Positions 36,342 to 45,882 are shown, counted from the stretch's first letter. The stretch is 64,000 nt of DNA from an uncultured Methanolobus sp. (GCF_963667555.1 NZ_OY763421.1:3055562-3119561), one strand, 5' to 3'. Notes: generated from the letters alone by a model not told the origin. A program made the numbers and translations.

Positions 36342-36932
36342 CTAATTACCTCGTATAGCCAACGGACCAGGTACAAAATAGACACATTCAGGCACAGAAC
36401 GCCCTGGAATGCGAAAAATATTGCCTACATGTTGCCTATTTTTAGTACCTATCATATGGAGGTTAAACTTAATAAATGTGTTGTGATTTCATAATGTTTC
36501 GAAATAGCTACTGGTCTTTCTATTGTTCCTTTGAATGAAGGTGTTTTTCAAACCTGTTCTTTCGTTTTTCATGACTTTCATGTTTCATCTGGGAAAGGCA
36601 ATTGTAGCATCAACGATTGCCTCACCATAATTATATGATATTTGTAGTATTAATGGCTTTCAAAAGCCGGCAAATATCATATATTCATTTATTGTATGGG
36701 AACATAGAAATCTCTCTCATGTACTGTTGACTACAGATCACAGGAGAGGACCGTCTTTTAATATCGGTATGAGCCGCATATACTGATGCCGTATAGCTAT
36801 CTATTTCATTCCTCATATGAGGGACTCTAATAACGTCATTATTCCTATTAAAGGTACCTGTTTTCTACTAAATTATATTTGGAAGAGACCGGCAAATATA
36901 TCAGGTTTGTTACCAATTATGATACAGTCATT
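36342..36932. promoter_or_regulatory. Gene-free region with direct repeat and a large inverted repeat
   Basis: TTGCCTA occurs twice at 36421-36427 and 36432-36438, an 11-base period that puts both on one face of the helix, about 80 bases upstream of the ArsR-like gene. A perfect 13-bp inverted repeat has arms at 36632-36644 (TATATGATATTTG) and 36671-36683 (its reverse complement). Its spacer holds a smaller GGCTTT/AAAGCC-type hairpin. AAATATAT at about 36893 is a possible TATA box for the gene at 36933. No gene is seen. Confidence 0.5.
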
Positions 36933-37544
36933 ATGTCCGATAGCATCTATTTACTCATAAACGATATCCTTAAAGGTCGGCAACTTTCCATCAGCGGTGT
37001 CACAAGAGAACTTAAGGACAAAGGTGTTGATGAACACCGTCTTGTAATGACAGGTTACCTGCGTGCTCTTAAGGATCTAAGAAAACTGAATGAAGTTGAG
37101 ATTCCACCTTCAAAGGTTTATAGTCTTGTAGAAACCGAGCAGGCAGATACTGAAGATATATATTCTCTTATAGCTGAGAACATAAGGTCTGTGGAGTCTT
37201 CTTACATGGTTCCTGTTGCTGCCTATGTGCTGTCAAGAACTGTTGAAAGGCCTGTTTTCAAAGAAGAGTTCACAAAAATGGGTATTGGTCAAAAAAGCCT
37301 GACAGATTATCTTGCTTCGCAGGATTGCGTTCTAAAACCTGCAGAAAAGAGTCCCAAGGAATATGCAGCAGGCATAACCAAGCTGAAGCTAACTTCCACA
37401 GAACCAGCCTATGAGATTGGAAAAATAAATGATGTTATCCTTAAACATTCAAATTGCATACTTCTTAAGATTCTCAGAAAGTCCGTAGATCTCAGTGGTT
37501 TGATCCCGAAAACAAAGTCCACTTCGCTTGAGGATTTTAGATAA
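36933..37544 (+). CDS. Unknown DNA-binding-like protein
   Basis: The protein has 203 residues from ATG 36933; a TTG at 36879 could add 18. The N-terminal helices (LINDILKGRQLSISGVTREL, then HRLVMTGYLRALKDLRKL) look like a winged-helix domain. The rest is helical with many Lys and Glu and no membrane segment. I do not recognise it. Start choice rests on an AAATATAT box near 36893 and the lack of any ribosome-binding site at either start. Confidence 0.6.
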   Translation: MSDSIYLLINDILKGRQLSISGVTRELKDKGVDEHRLVMTGYLRALKDLRKLNEVEIPPSKVYSLVETEQADTEDIYSLIAENIRSVESSYMVPVAAYVLSRTVERPVFKEEFTKMGIGQKSLTDYLASQDCVLKPAEKSPKEYAAGITKLKLTSTEPAYEIGKINDVILKHSNCILLKILRKSVDLSGLIPKTKSTSLEDFR

Positions 37545-37594
37545 GCATCCGGTTACTATTGAGTTCACTGTCCTGTAAATGGTATGTGGTATCT

Positions 37595-37996
37595 ATGTCT
37601 GAAAATAACAATGATCTTTCTATTGTAATGCACCCGATCGGATTTGTAAATAACAGCATCTCTGATCCTGCTTCTGCAAGAGAGAAGAAAGAGACGGAAT
37701 CCCTGATAGTTCTGAATGACGAATACGCCGAAGGGCTGGATAGTATTACGGACTTTGAAAAAATACAGGTCTTTTTCTATTTCCATCTTTCAGAAGGCTT
37801 TTCCCTGATACAGAAACGCAGATACGATGGAAAGGTAGCTGGTGTTTTCGCATCACGAAGCCCAAGGAGGCCAAACGGGATCGGGGTAACTGTTGTAGAA
37901 CTCCTTAAAGTGGAAAATAATGTTCTTCACGTGAAAGGACTTGATGCGATAAACGGCACCCCTATTCTTGATATCAAACCTTCCATTCCTGAATGA
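37595..37996 (+). CDS. trmO: tRNA (N6-threonylcarbamoyladenosine37-N6)-methyltransferase TrmO
   Basis: The 133-residue protein of the TrmO/TsaA (UPF0066) family begins SIVMHPIGFVNNSISDP and has FEKIQVFFYFHLSEGF, then ASRSPRRPNGIGVTVVELLK and HVKGLDAINGTPILDIKP. The SPxRPNxIG motif is the family signature. The start is ATG 37595; an in-frame start at 37559 adds residues not usual for the family. TrmO uses S-adenosylmethionine to methylate t6A37 in tRNA. Cgi121 and the methylthiotransferase, also acting at t6A, lie 6-8 kb downstream. Confidence 0.88.
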   Translation: MSENNNDLSIVMHPIGFVNNSISDPASAREKKETESLIVLNDEYAEGLDSITDFEKIQVFFYFHLSEGFSLIQKRRYDGKVAGVFASRSPRRPNGIGVTVVELLKVENNVLHVKGLDAINGTPILDIKPSIPE

Positions 37997-38050
37997 TATA
38001 TTTTCTGAAATCTTCGTATTTGCCGGTAATAAAAGAGAGGGATATTATCC

Positions 38051-38851
38051 ATGTCTGAAAAGAGCAGCATCAAAGCAGCCTGTATCCAGATGAGCATATC
38101 GGATTGCAATAAGCAGTCCAATGTTGAAAAAGCATTATCTATGGCAAAAGCTGCTGTTTCTGCTGGTGCGGAACTTCTGGTATTTCCTGAAGTATTCTCC
38201 ACTGGTTTCTGTTATGACAAAATTGAAACCTCTAGTGAAGATGAAAATGGTAATACCATCAAAGAGATGTGTGCTTTCTCAAAAGAACATGAATGTGTGA
38301 TGATATTGTCCATAATTGAAAAACAGGCATCTTCAAAGGGACCAGAGTACTACAATCTTGGTGTTTGCGTGGAAGATGGTCATGTTGCGGGTATTTATCG
38401 AAAGACACATCCTTTCAAGCGGGAAAAACAGTATTTCTCAGCAGGGGATTCAATTCATCCGATCAGGCTTCCAATACGGGAACTGACGATCGGTCTTCAG
38501 ATATGTTATGAGATACGTTTCCCGGAAGTTTCCCGAAAACTTGCTTTAATGGGATCTGATATTCTTGTGACAATAGCCGAGTTCCCGAGTCCAAGAGGGC
38601 ATATATGGCGCTCACTTGCAATTGCAAGAGCTATTGAGAACCAGATATCTCACATCGCTTGTAACAGGGTGGGAGAAGGTTCAGATTCATCATTCTTCGG
38701 AGGTTCTATAATTGTGGACCAGTTGGGTGATGTAATGGAAGAGGCCGGAGGCGATGAATCAGTGATATTTGGTATTATTGAACTTGAAAGAACAACTAAA
38801 ATAAGAAATGATATTCCCGTATTTGATGATCGCAGGACAGATATTTATTAG
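38051..38851 (+). CDS. Carbon-nitrogen hydrolase (nitrilase superfamily)
   Basis: The 266-residue protein has the catalytic triad Glu47 (FPEVF), Lys118 (YRKTH) and Cys152 (QICYEIRFPE). The family fold is complete. It hydrolyses an amide or nitrile; the substrate may be omega-amide, carbamoyl or agmatine-like compounds and cannot be told from sequence alone. It follows trmO after 54 bases on the same strand and is convergent with the sensor kinase. Confidence 0.88.
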   Translation: MSEKSSIKAACIQMSISDCNKQSNVEKALSMAKAAVSAGAELLVFPEVFSTGFCYDKIETSSEDENGNTIKEMCAFSKEHECVMILSIIEKQASSKGPEYYNLGVCVEDGHVAGIYRKTHPFKREKQYFSAGDSIHPIRLPIRELTIGLQICYEIRFPEVSRKLALMGSDILVTIAEFPSPRGHIWRSLAIARAIENQISHIACNRVGEGSDSSFFGGSIIVDQLGDVMEEAGGDESVIFGIIELERTTKIRNDIPVFDDRRTDIY

Positions 38852-38878
38852 AAAAAGTTGTAGAATTTTTGTTTTCTC

Positions 38879-40573
38879 TCACATTTGCATCTTTGTTTTT
38901 TGCAATGTCACTTTGAATGTTGTTCCTTTTCTGTCAGTTCTATCAAAGACCTCCACTGTTCCTTCATGAAGGTCAACTATGCGCTTAACGATGGCAAGAC
39001 CAAGTCCGGTTCCTTTTATGTTGACTTTATGCGCCCTCTTAAAACGATCAAAGACAAATGGTTTTTCTTCATCAGGAATTCCTTCGCCTTCATCAGAGAT
39101 CATTATTTCCCATTTGTTATCGACATCTTTGATATGCATATCGATATTAGTTCCCGATGGGCTGTATTTGATAGCATTGCTGATCAGATTTGAAAAGACA
39201 TCTTCGATTGTTGTATTTACATCAGCTGGGTAGCTGCCCGAGGGCTTGAATGTTATTGTCATGTTCTTTTCTTCAAGCTTTGGAGTGATGTGTTCTATTA
39301 CTTCCTCTATGATCTCTTTAAGGTCGAGTGTTTCAAAGGTCATATCATCCATATTCTCAAGCTTTGCAAGATGTGCTGCATTCTCAATGAGTTCGATAAG
39401 TTTTTTGTTATTCCTTTCGATGGCTTTCATTGCCTCTTTTTTCCGGGGCTCGTTTTCAACTTCAATGAGGTACTCTACATAACCTTTTATCACAGTTGCA
39501 GGGTTAATGAGATCATGCCTGAGTATGTCTGTAAAAAGATCCTTCAGTTCATTTGAGTCCTTAAGCTCAAGAGAGTACTGCTTCAATTTTTCCTCTGCTA
39601 TCTTTCTCTCCCTTATCTCAACTTCAAGTTCCCTGTTCTTTGAATTCAGCTCATATGTTTTCTCTTCAACCTTATTCTTAAGAGTAAGACTCAATATCAC
39701 AAATATCAGAAGAAGGCCACCACCGATTCCAACAGAATATTTTAGCCATGAAGGACTTTCCCATGTGGTGATACCTTCATCATTGTCTTCTGCTGTATCT
39801 GACAGGTAGTGTATGGTGCCGTCTTCCAGGACCATCAGACGTATATCATAATCGATTTTCTTACTAATAACAGGGTCTGTATTTTCAGATAGTGCAAAGA
39901 CCATATCTGTAGGAGATATCACAAAGGGGATCTTTTCCAGATTGAATTGTGTTTCATGTAGTTCTCCATATGACCTTGATATAATTCCTGCATCAACTTC
40001 ACGTCTCTCTACAAGTTCGAATATCTCAAGGTAATTTTCTGCTTCTATGAACGAGTAACTGATGTTCCCGTTTCCAGGGCTTGTATTGAAGCTTTCATAA
40101 AAAATATCATTGACATGGGCTATCCTTTTTCCATCAAGGTTGCTCATGGAACTGATCCCCGAACCTTTGTATGTGTAAACGATTCCCCAGTCTGTATATG
40201 GGGCTTCAGATGTCAGAATGTAATTTTGCTCGGTTTCCGGAATATAAGGGATTGCAGGAATGATGTCTATGCTGCTGTTATCAAGCCGCTGATAACACTG
40301 ATCAAGGGTACCGGGAACATATTTTAGCTCCCATCCTTCTTTTTGGGCTATACTTTCCAGTATGTCTACATAGAGCCCTATGGCCTTTCCGTTCTGATCC
40401 TGTGATATTAGTGGCTCATTCGGATAGACTCCGACTTTGAGTTCCATGGTGGAATTGGCACCAGCACAGGGAACCAGCAGGAAACTGAGTGTTATGAAAA
40501 CAAGCAATGTTCTGGCTGCAAGCCTGACTTTGGTTTTATTGCTTTCATCCGGAGTCAGATTTCTTTCGTTCAT
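38879..40573 (-). CDS. Sensor histidine kinase with extracellular solute-binding domain
   Basis: The 564-residue protein has a signal helix at about 18-39, then an extracellular SBP_bac_3-type domain (about 42-260: ELKVGVYPNEPLISQDQNGK, IGLYVDILESIAQKEGWELK). A membrane helix (about 277-298) and a coiled coil (300-345) follow. The HisKA domain has the His in TDILRHDLINPATV. The HATPase has N, G1 and G2 boxes (ISNAIKYSP, DEGEGIPDE, KGTGLGLAIVKRIVDLHEG). It probably senses a small organic molecule such as an amino acid or methylated amine. No response regulator is adjacent. Confidence 0.92.
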   Translation of the reverse strand: MNERNLTPDESNKTKVRLAARTLLVFITLSFLLVPCAGANSTMELKVGVYPNEPLISQDQNGKAIGLYVDILESIAQKEGWELKYVPGTLDQCYQRLDNSSIDIIPAIPYIPETEQNYILTSEAPYTDWGIVYTYKGSGISSMSNLDGKRIAHVNDIFYESFNTSPGNGNISYSFIEAENYLEIFELVERREVDAGIISRSYGELHETQFNLEKIPFVISPTDMVFALSENTDPVISKKIDYDIRLMVLEDGTIHYLSDTAEDNDEGITTWESPSWLKYSVGIGGGLLLIFVILSLTLKNKVEEKTYELNSKNRELEVEIRERKIAEEKLKQYSLELKDSNELKDLFTDILRHDLINPATVIKGYVEYLIEVENEPRKKEAMKAIERNNKKLIELIENAAHLAKLENMDDMTFETLDLKEIIEEVIEHITPKLEEKNMTITFKPSGSYPADVNTTIEDVFSNLISNAIKYSPSGTNIDMHIKDVDNKWEIMISDEGEGIPDEEKPFVFDRFKRAHKVNIKGTGLGLAIVKRIVDLHEGTVEVFDRTDRKGTTFKVTLQKTKMQM

Positions 40574-40671
40574 TTGATGCTCAATAATTAATTATATTTT
40601 ATTGGCTTCAAATTTATATTTATCGTACATTTTAACGTTTCAGGCGCAGAATAATAAACTAACATACACAG

Positions 40672-40711
40672 AAAAAAGAAAAAGAGAAAAATACCGGTAA
40701 AAAACCAGTAT
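40672..40711 (-). terminator. Terminator of leuS
   Basis: On the minus strand ATACTGG and CCGGTAT form a 7-bp stem with one G-T pair around a TTTTTTA loop, followed by a long T-rich tract. Confidence 0.65.
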
Positions 40712-40712
40712 T

Positions 40713-43601
40713 TTATTCAAGATAGATTGCAGGTCTCAGTGGTGCTGCAAACCTGGATTTGCTTTCAGGGTCGTACTCCGGTTCATCGGCACTGTAAACC
40801 TGTATGGTACAACCGATTTCGTTTGCAAGACATCCCACGTTCTCTTTGAGTATTGTCATCTCATCAAGGCTCATTCCAAGCAGCATCTCAAATCTTTCGG
40901 TCTTCATGCTGCACATGTCAGGCACAAGCTTCTGGACATATTTTGGAATATCCTTTCCATACTTGCGGTTTTCAGGGTCTGCCATCAGCGTCTTGATCAA
41001 AACACCTGGGTTGAGCTCTTCTTTATTCTTCATCTCAAGAGCCATCTTGAATGCTTTTATCTTCCACTCAGGTGCGGTGTAAAGAGCTACCATTTTCGGT
41101 GTTATCTTCGTGACCTTGATGATCTCTTCAATATCCGAAAGTGTGCTGCACATGAGTTCTTCGGCAAGCTCAGCATCGTTATCAACAAGCCTTGGACAGA
41201 ATATCGGATATGCTGCCTGGGATACAAAGTCTCCTTCACCATGACCCATTGCAGACCATATCTCTTCACAGATATGAGGTGTGAACGGAGCCATCAGGCG
41301 TACCCATGTATCAAGGACATCGTAGAGCAATGCGCTTCCGCCTCTTCTCTGATACCATTTAACATCGTTGTAGAGCAGGAAGAATGCATTCTGGAGTGCG
41401 CTTCTTGTCCTGATGGATGTCATGTCATTGTTAGTTTCCCTGACACACTGCTGGAGTCTGCTGAGCATCCAGCGGTCAATGAGTTTGAGCTCTCCCTCAA
41501 TTCCTGATGTTGCACCTGAATCAATGATCTCCATTGCAAGTTTGTAGAACCTTTCCACCTGCTTCTTTGCGCTTTCAACGCCGATGTTTCTCCAGTCAGC
41601 GTCCTGTGTCTGTTCGGCACTTGAAAGGATATACATACGGGAGATGTCGGCACCATAATTACCCACAGCTTCCATAAGGGTAAGTATCGGTCCTTTGGAC
41701 TTGCTCATCTTCTGTCCTTCAAGGGATACGAATCCATTGACAGCAAGGCTGCGTGGCCATTTATCCTCCTCAAATATCGCAACGTGGTGGAAGAGGAAGA
41801 ACAAGAGGTGATTTGGTACAAGGTCTTTTCCGGATGATCTCAGGTCAACAGGGTACCAGTAATCGAAATCTGATTTGATGTTTGCAATGAGTTTGACTGA
41901 AAGTCCCGTATCCTTGGCTACCTGCTGGACTGAACCTTTTCCAAGCAGTACATAATCAAAGAGTGAGGGTTTCAGTTGCTCGACTTCAACACCCTGCGCA
42001 AAGAACTTGTTTGTTATGTAATATGACATGTAAATAGTAGAATCACCAAGGGACTCGATAAGCCAGTTCGTGTCAAACGGAAGTCTTGTTCCAAGACCTT
42101 TCTTCCTGGCACATGCCTTGTCTTTTAGCCAGTCTACCTTATTGTTGAACTCAACCCTGATCTCTTCAGGAATAATGTCCATTTTCTCAATGCATTTGTA
42201 GACCTTTTCCTTCCACTGCGGGTCAGAGTAGTTGAGGAACCATTGTCCTTTTACCATATTCACAACACATTTTGTTCCGCAGCGGCATACAACAGGTTCG
42301 CTGAACTCGTAGAATACTTCTCCAATGCCCTCATCGAGCAGGTCACGTGTGAGTATGTCCTTTATCTTGGAAACCGCAACACCCGCATATTTGCCGGTAT
42401 TCTCTTTCAGGACTCCACCATGGAACTCACGACGGTAGACCATCTTTGTTGCTTCCTCGGCTTTCGGGTCGTTCTGGTCTTTAACTCCAAGCTGCTCAAC
42501 AGCTTCAACAGCCGGATACTCTCCAAATTCCTTGGCCTGGATAAGTGATATCAGTTTGATCTCTTTCAGATCTTCTGTAATTCCATATTCAGACAGGTCT
42601 TTGTCATAAAGGTCCTTGAGTGCAAGATAGTCATAAGGCGCATGTGCAGGCACACTCATAACAATTCCACTACCGTTTCCGGGTTTGACAAAAGATGCCG
42701 GAAGTGTGATGACCTCATTTCCTGAGAGCGGGTTCTTGACCTTGATTCCTACAAGCTCTTTTCCAGGGACGTTCTCTATGAATTCAACTGTCCTGTCTGT
42801 AAAAGTGAGTTTCCTGTGAGCTTCTGGACTGACGATCCATATCTCTTCGCGTCCATCCTTGCTGACCTTTATTTTTGCGTGTTCTATTTCCGGGTTTATC
42901 CAGAGATTTGTGACACCAAAAATAGTCTCAGGTCTGAGGGTGGCACATGGGAGTACCATGCCGTCATAAGTGAATTTGACAAGTGTGAAATCAACGATCG
43001 TGGCTTCTTCACCGTGAAGTATATCGTGGTCTTCAACAGGGTTGTTGTCGTTTGGACACCATTTTACAGGGTGTGCTCCTTTGACGATCATGCCTTTTTC
43101 ATGAAGAAGATTGAACTGCCATTCAATGAACTTCTTGTAAGTAGGGTCGGTGGTTGTGAACTTGCGTCTCCAGTCTATGGAATAACCAATTGCACGCATC
43201 GCTTTTTCAGCTTCCACACTGAAATAATCAACTATGCTTTCAGGTTTTATTAGCGTTTTAAGGATCTCTTCGGGGATCCCATGCAGACGTGAGTAAACAT
43301 CCATTGTCTGAGGGTCTTTGTTTGCAATTTGTTCTGCAAGTCCTACAATAGGTGTTCCTGTAACGTGGAATCCCATTGGATAAAGCACGTTGTAACCAAG
43401 CATTCTCTTGTGCCTGGCAATAACGTCACCAATGGTGAATGTCCTTGTGTGCCCGGCGTGTAAATTGCCGTTTAAGTATGGGTAAGGGATAGTGATAAAG
43501 AATTTTTCCCTTTCATCAGGCTCTGGCTCGAATATCCTGCTTTCATTCCAACGGCTTTGCCATTTGTTTTCTATTCCATGTGGATCATAATCCTGTTCCA
43601 T
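40713..43601 (-). CDS. leuS: Leucyl-tRNA synthetase
   Basis: The protein has 962 residues from ATG 43601, preceded by AGAGGTG. A GTG at 43610 would add three residues. The class I signatures are PYLNGNLHAGHTRTF (HIGH-type motif) and GQKMSKSKGP (KMSKS). A large editing domain lies between (CP1: LPCATLRPETIFGVTNLWIN). The archaeal/eukaryotic type is indicated by this insertion order and a C-terminal domain with AEELMCSTLSDIEEIIKV. It charges tRNA-Leu. A strong terminator follows. A 22-base-arm palindromic segment lies 82 bases upstream. Confidence 0.97.
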   Translation of the reverse strand: MEQDYDPHGIENKWQSRWNESRIFEPEPDEREKFFITIPYPYLNGNLHAGHTRTFTIGDVIARHKRMLGYNVLYPMGFHVTGTPIVGLAEQIANKDPQTMDVYSRLHGIPEEILKTLIKPESIVDYFSVEAEKAMRAIGYSIDWRRKFTTTDPTYKKFIEWQFNLLHEKGMIVKGAHPVKWCPNDNNPVEDHDILHGEEATIVDFTLVKFTYDGMVLPCATLRPETIFGVTNLWINPEIEHAKIKVSKDGREEIWIVSPEAHRKLTFTDRTVEFIENVPGKELVGIKVKNPLSGNEVITLPASFVKPGNGSGIVMSVPAHAPYDYLALKDLYDKDLSEYGITEDLKEIKLISLIQAKEFGEYPAVEAVEQLGVKDQNDPKAEEATKMVYRREFHGGVLKENTGKYAGVAVSKIKDILTRDLLDEGIGEVFYEFSEPVVCRCGTKCVVNMVKGQWFLNYSDPQWKEKVYKCIEKMDIIPEEIRVEFNNKVDWLKDKACARKKGLGTRLPFDTNWLIESLGDSTIYMSYYITNKFFAQGVEVEQLKPSLFDYVLLGKGSVQQVAKDTGLSVKLIANIKSDFDYWYPVDLRSSGKDLVPNHLLFFLFHHVAIFEEDKWPRSLAVNGFVSLEGQKMSKSKGPILTLMEAVGNYGADISRMYILSSAEQTQDADWRNIGVESAKKQVERFYKLAMEIIDSGATSGIEGELKLIDRWMLSRLQQCVRETNNDMTSIRTRSALQNAFFLLYNDVKWYQRRGGSALLYDVLDTWVRLMAPFTPHICEEIWSAMGHGEGDFVSQAAYPIFCPRLVDNDAELAEELMCSTLSDIEEIIKVTKITPKMVALYTAPEWKIKAFKMALEMKNKEELNPGVLIKTLMADPENRKYGKDIPKYVQKLVPDMCSMKTERFEMLLGMSLDEMTILKENVGCLANEIGCTIQVYSADEPEYDPESKSRFAAPLRPAIYLE

Positions 43602-43682
43602 TGTCAGCACCTCTCACACCGGGTAATTAACCGCAAGAGTTTGTATATTAACTTAAGTCAGGTAAAATATTAACTTTCTGTA

Positions 43683-43716
43683 TTCATCCTGAATCCATGT
43701 GATATTTCAGGGTGAA
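43683..43716. promoter_or_regulatory. 11-bp inverted repeat upstream of leuS
   Basis: TTCATCCTGAA (43683-43693) and TTCAGGGTGAA (43706-43716) are complementary with a single G-T pair, separated by 12 bases. It lies between leuS and the zinc-ribbon gene, both read on the minus strand, about 80 bases upstream of the leuS start. It may be an operator, a leader hairpin or a weak terminator for the small gene. Confidence 0.4.
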
Positions 43717-43869
43717 GTCAAATTGTTCATTTTCAATAGTGTTTGATGTGGTAATAAATAACAACCTACATAAAACACACGGAAAATGCAATATACGTGT
43801 TCTTAAGGTACTTTCAAATGTGTCTCTGATCGCTTCATGTAGTGAAAGCCAACCGTTAGTTTAATTGTT

Positions 43870-44025
43870 TCACCATTGTCTGGACATGTGTTCTCCGCAA
43901 AAGGGGCATCTGAACTCCCCTTCTCCGCAACTGTGGCAAGGATTCAAAATCTCCATGTTATATCCACAATTATAGCATCGATAGCGCTCTCTTAGATTCT
44001 TTGTGATCTCACAATGTTCGTTCAT
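43870..44025 (-). CDS. Small double zinc-ribbon protein, unknown function
   Basis: The 51-residue gene starts at ATG 44025 with GGAGCT a few bases upstream. The protein reads MNEHCEITKNLRERYRCYNC, then CHSCGEGEFRCPFCGEH. Three CxxC pairs, with an isolated Cys5, make two zinc ribbons as in small archaeal zinc-binding proteins. The gene is upstream of leuS on the same strand, separated by about 270 bases. Cysteine spacing, start signal and lack of competing frames support a real gene. Function unknown; such proteins often touch RNA or DNA. Confidence 0.7.
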   Translation of the reverse strand: MNEHCEITKNLRERYRCYNCGYNMEILNPCHSCGEGEFRCPFCGEHMSRQW

Positions 44026-44164
44026 GGTCCCAGCTCCATCTTAATTGTTGCACTTAAATGAAGATAAAGTTAACCAGTTGAACATGTGTAAGCTTTTTAG
44101 TAAGAATGTTTCTTTCAGGCTCTGACCGTTATGCTTATTCTCGGTTACCGTTCTATCCTGTAAC

Positions 44165-44674
44165 ATGGAATTCAAGACGATCGGTGGTTCTGTATCTATT
44201 CAAAACGTACCTGCTTTTTTGAAAGAACTGGCATCTATATCTTCCTTACATAATACTATTGTACAGGCCATGGATGCCGACAAAATAGCAGGCGAAGAGC
44301 ACATTGCGTTTGCTGTTGAAAAAGCTCTAAGAGCAGTGGAGGCAGGATCCAATGTTGCCCGCGACACCGGCGTGGAAATAATGAGGTATGCTTCGGGAAA
44401 AAGGCAGATAGAAGAAGCATTCTCCATGGGAGTTCGTGAAGGTGACATGAACGTGGTCTTTGTTATCCTTGGTGAGCCGGAAAATATCGAAAATACTACA
44501 CTTGATCTCAAAAAGCTCATAGAAGAAAAGCCAGTGGTAGATTACTCTGAAAGTAAAAATGAATCTCTTGCCAGCCAGTTTTCTATTACTGAACTGGAAA
44601 TTAAGGCAACAGGAAAAGACAGCATTCCCCTTCTGGTGCTGGAAAGGGTTGCTCTTGTTGATATAATGAAATAG
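44165..44674 (+). CDS. cgi121: KEOPS complex subunit Cgi121
   Basis: The 169-residue protein belongs to the Cgi121/TPRKB family. Landmarks are TIVQAMDADKIAGEEHIAFA (about 31-50), the KALRAVEAGSNVARDTGVEI segment, MRYASGKRQIEEAFSMGVRE (the conserved ASGxRQIxxA element), and a C-terminal VLERVALVDIMK. Cgi121 binds the tRNA 3' CCA end for the KEOPS complex that makes t6A37. The Kae1/Bud32 subunits are not in this window. Confidence 0.92.
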   Translation: MEFKTIGGSVSIQNVPAFLKELASISSLHNTIVQAMDADKIAGEEHIAFAVEKALRAVEAGSNVARDTGVEIMRYASGKRQIEEAFSMGVREGDMNVVFVILGEPENIENTTLDLKKLIEEKPVVDYSESKNESLASQFSITELEIKATGKDSIPLLVLERVALVDIMK

Positions 44675-44760
44675 AGTTTGGGTTTTACGGCTAATATGAT
44701 ATTCAATGCCCTCGCAACTCTAATATAGTAAACATTAATACATGTGCCACATAATCATTC

Positions 44761-45882
44761 ATGAAAGAAACCGATAAGGAAAAGATAATTATGCCTCATC
44801 CGAAAACCGCCGAAGCTTTGATCAAATGTGCAGGACCAATCGAAAGTTCCCTTTTACCCAGACTTTTACACGTCACGGAAGCAGCAGCAATTGCAGCTTC
44901 TTACCAGATGGGTCGTGGTGACAAGAACTACGCAGACCAGGTTTCAGTTGAATCCATGCGCAGGATGCTGAACTGTCTTGATATGAAAGGTATTATCAAG
45001 ATCGGTGAGGGAGAGCGTGATGAAGCTCCTATGCTTTTCATCGGTGAGGAAGTTGGTACCGGTGAAGGTGATCTTGAAGTTGATATCGCAGTTGATCCAC
45101 TCGAAGGAACAAACCTTGCTGCTGATGGTATCCCGGGTGCAATATCCGTAATGGCAATGGCTGAGAGGGACGGACTTTTCCACGGACCTGACATCTACAT
45201 GGATAAGATCGTTGTCGGTCCGGAAGTTGTCAAGTATGAAAAAGCACATCCTGATGAAAAGATAGACCTTGATGCACCTGTTATTCGCAATCTTGAGATC
45301 GTTGCAAAAGCTTTTAACAGGAATATTGACGAGCTTGTTGTTGTTATTCTTGACAGGCAAAGACATAAGGATAAGATAAAGGAGATCAGAGGAACTGGTG
45401 CCAGAGTGAACCTCATCAGTGACGGAGACCTTATGCCAGGAATTGCAACTGCTATTCGTGGTTCAGGAATTCACATGGTTCTTGGCGCAGGCGGCTCAGG
45501 TGAAGCAGTTCTCACTGCTGCAGCAATGAAGATCCTTGGTGGCAAGATGCTTGCAAGACTTGTTCTCCCAACTGTTGCAAATGGCGGCACACCTGAAGAG
45601 ATCGAAAAGGAAAAGGCTGAGAAAATGCCAAGGCTTGCAACCATGGGGATCACCGAGGAAAACATCAATGATGTTATGGGTATTGACAAACTTGCTCCTG
45701 GTAAAGATATTATCTTCTCAGCAACAGGAGTAACTCCCGGAATCCTGCTCAAAGGCGTAAGTCTTTTCGGTGAAGGTGACGCAAGGGTTCACAGTATTAC
45801 TATGGGAAGTTCCGGTGTTGTGAAGTTCACTGACACTATTTACATCCATGACAAGGAGAAGAACCCTCTCAGGTTGGCCTGA
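44761..45882 (+). CDS. glpX: Fructose-1,6-bisphosphatase class II (GlpX)
   Basis: The 373-residue protein has the GlpX pattern throughout. VTEAAAIAASYQMGRGDKNY is near 40-59. IGEGERDEAPMLFIGEEVG is the metal site. VDPLEGTNLAADGIPGAISV follows. GSGIHMVLGAGGSGEAVLTA and DIIFSATGVTPGILLKGVS lie towards the C-terminus. It dephosphorylates FBP to fructose 6-phosphate in gluconeogenesis. This class is common in bacteria; most archaea use the bifunctional FBP aldolase/phosphatase, so its presence hints at acquisition from bacteria. The start could also be the ATG at 44791 (MPHPKTAEAL). Confidence 0.92.
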   Translation: MKETDKEKIIMPHPKTAEALIKCAGPIESSLLPRLLHVTEAAAIAASYQMGRGDKNYADQVSVESMRRMLNCLDMKGIIKIGEGERDEAPMLFIGEEVGTGEGDLEVDIAVDPLEGTNLAADGIPGAISVMAMAERDGLFHGPDIYMDKIVVGPEVVKYEKAHPDEKIDLDAPVIRNLEIVAKAFNRNIDELVVVILDRQRHKDKIKEIRGTGARVNLISDGDLMPGIATAIRGSGIHMVLGAGGSGEAVLTAAAMKILGGKMLARLVLPTVANGGTPEEIEKEKAEKMPRLATMGITEENINDVMGIDKLAPGKDIIFSATGVTPGILLKGVSLFGEGDARVHSITMGSSGVVKFTDTIYIHDKEKNPLRLA

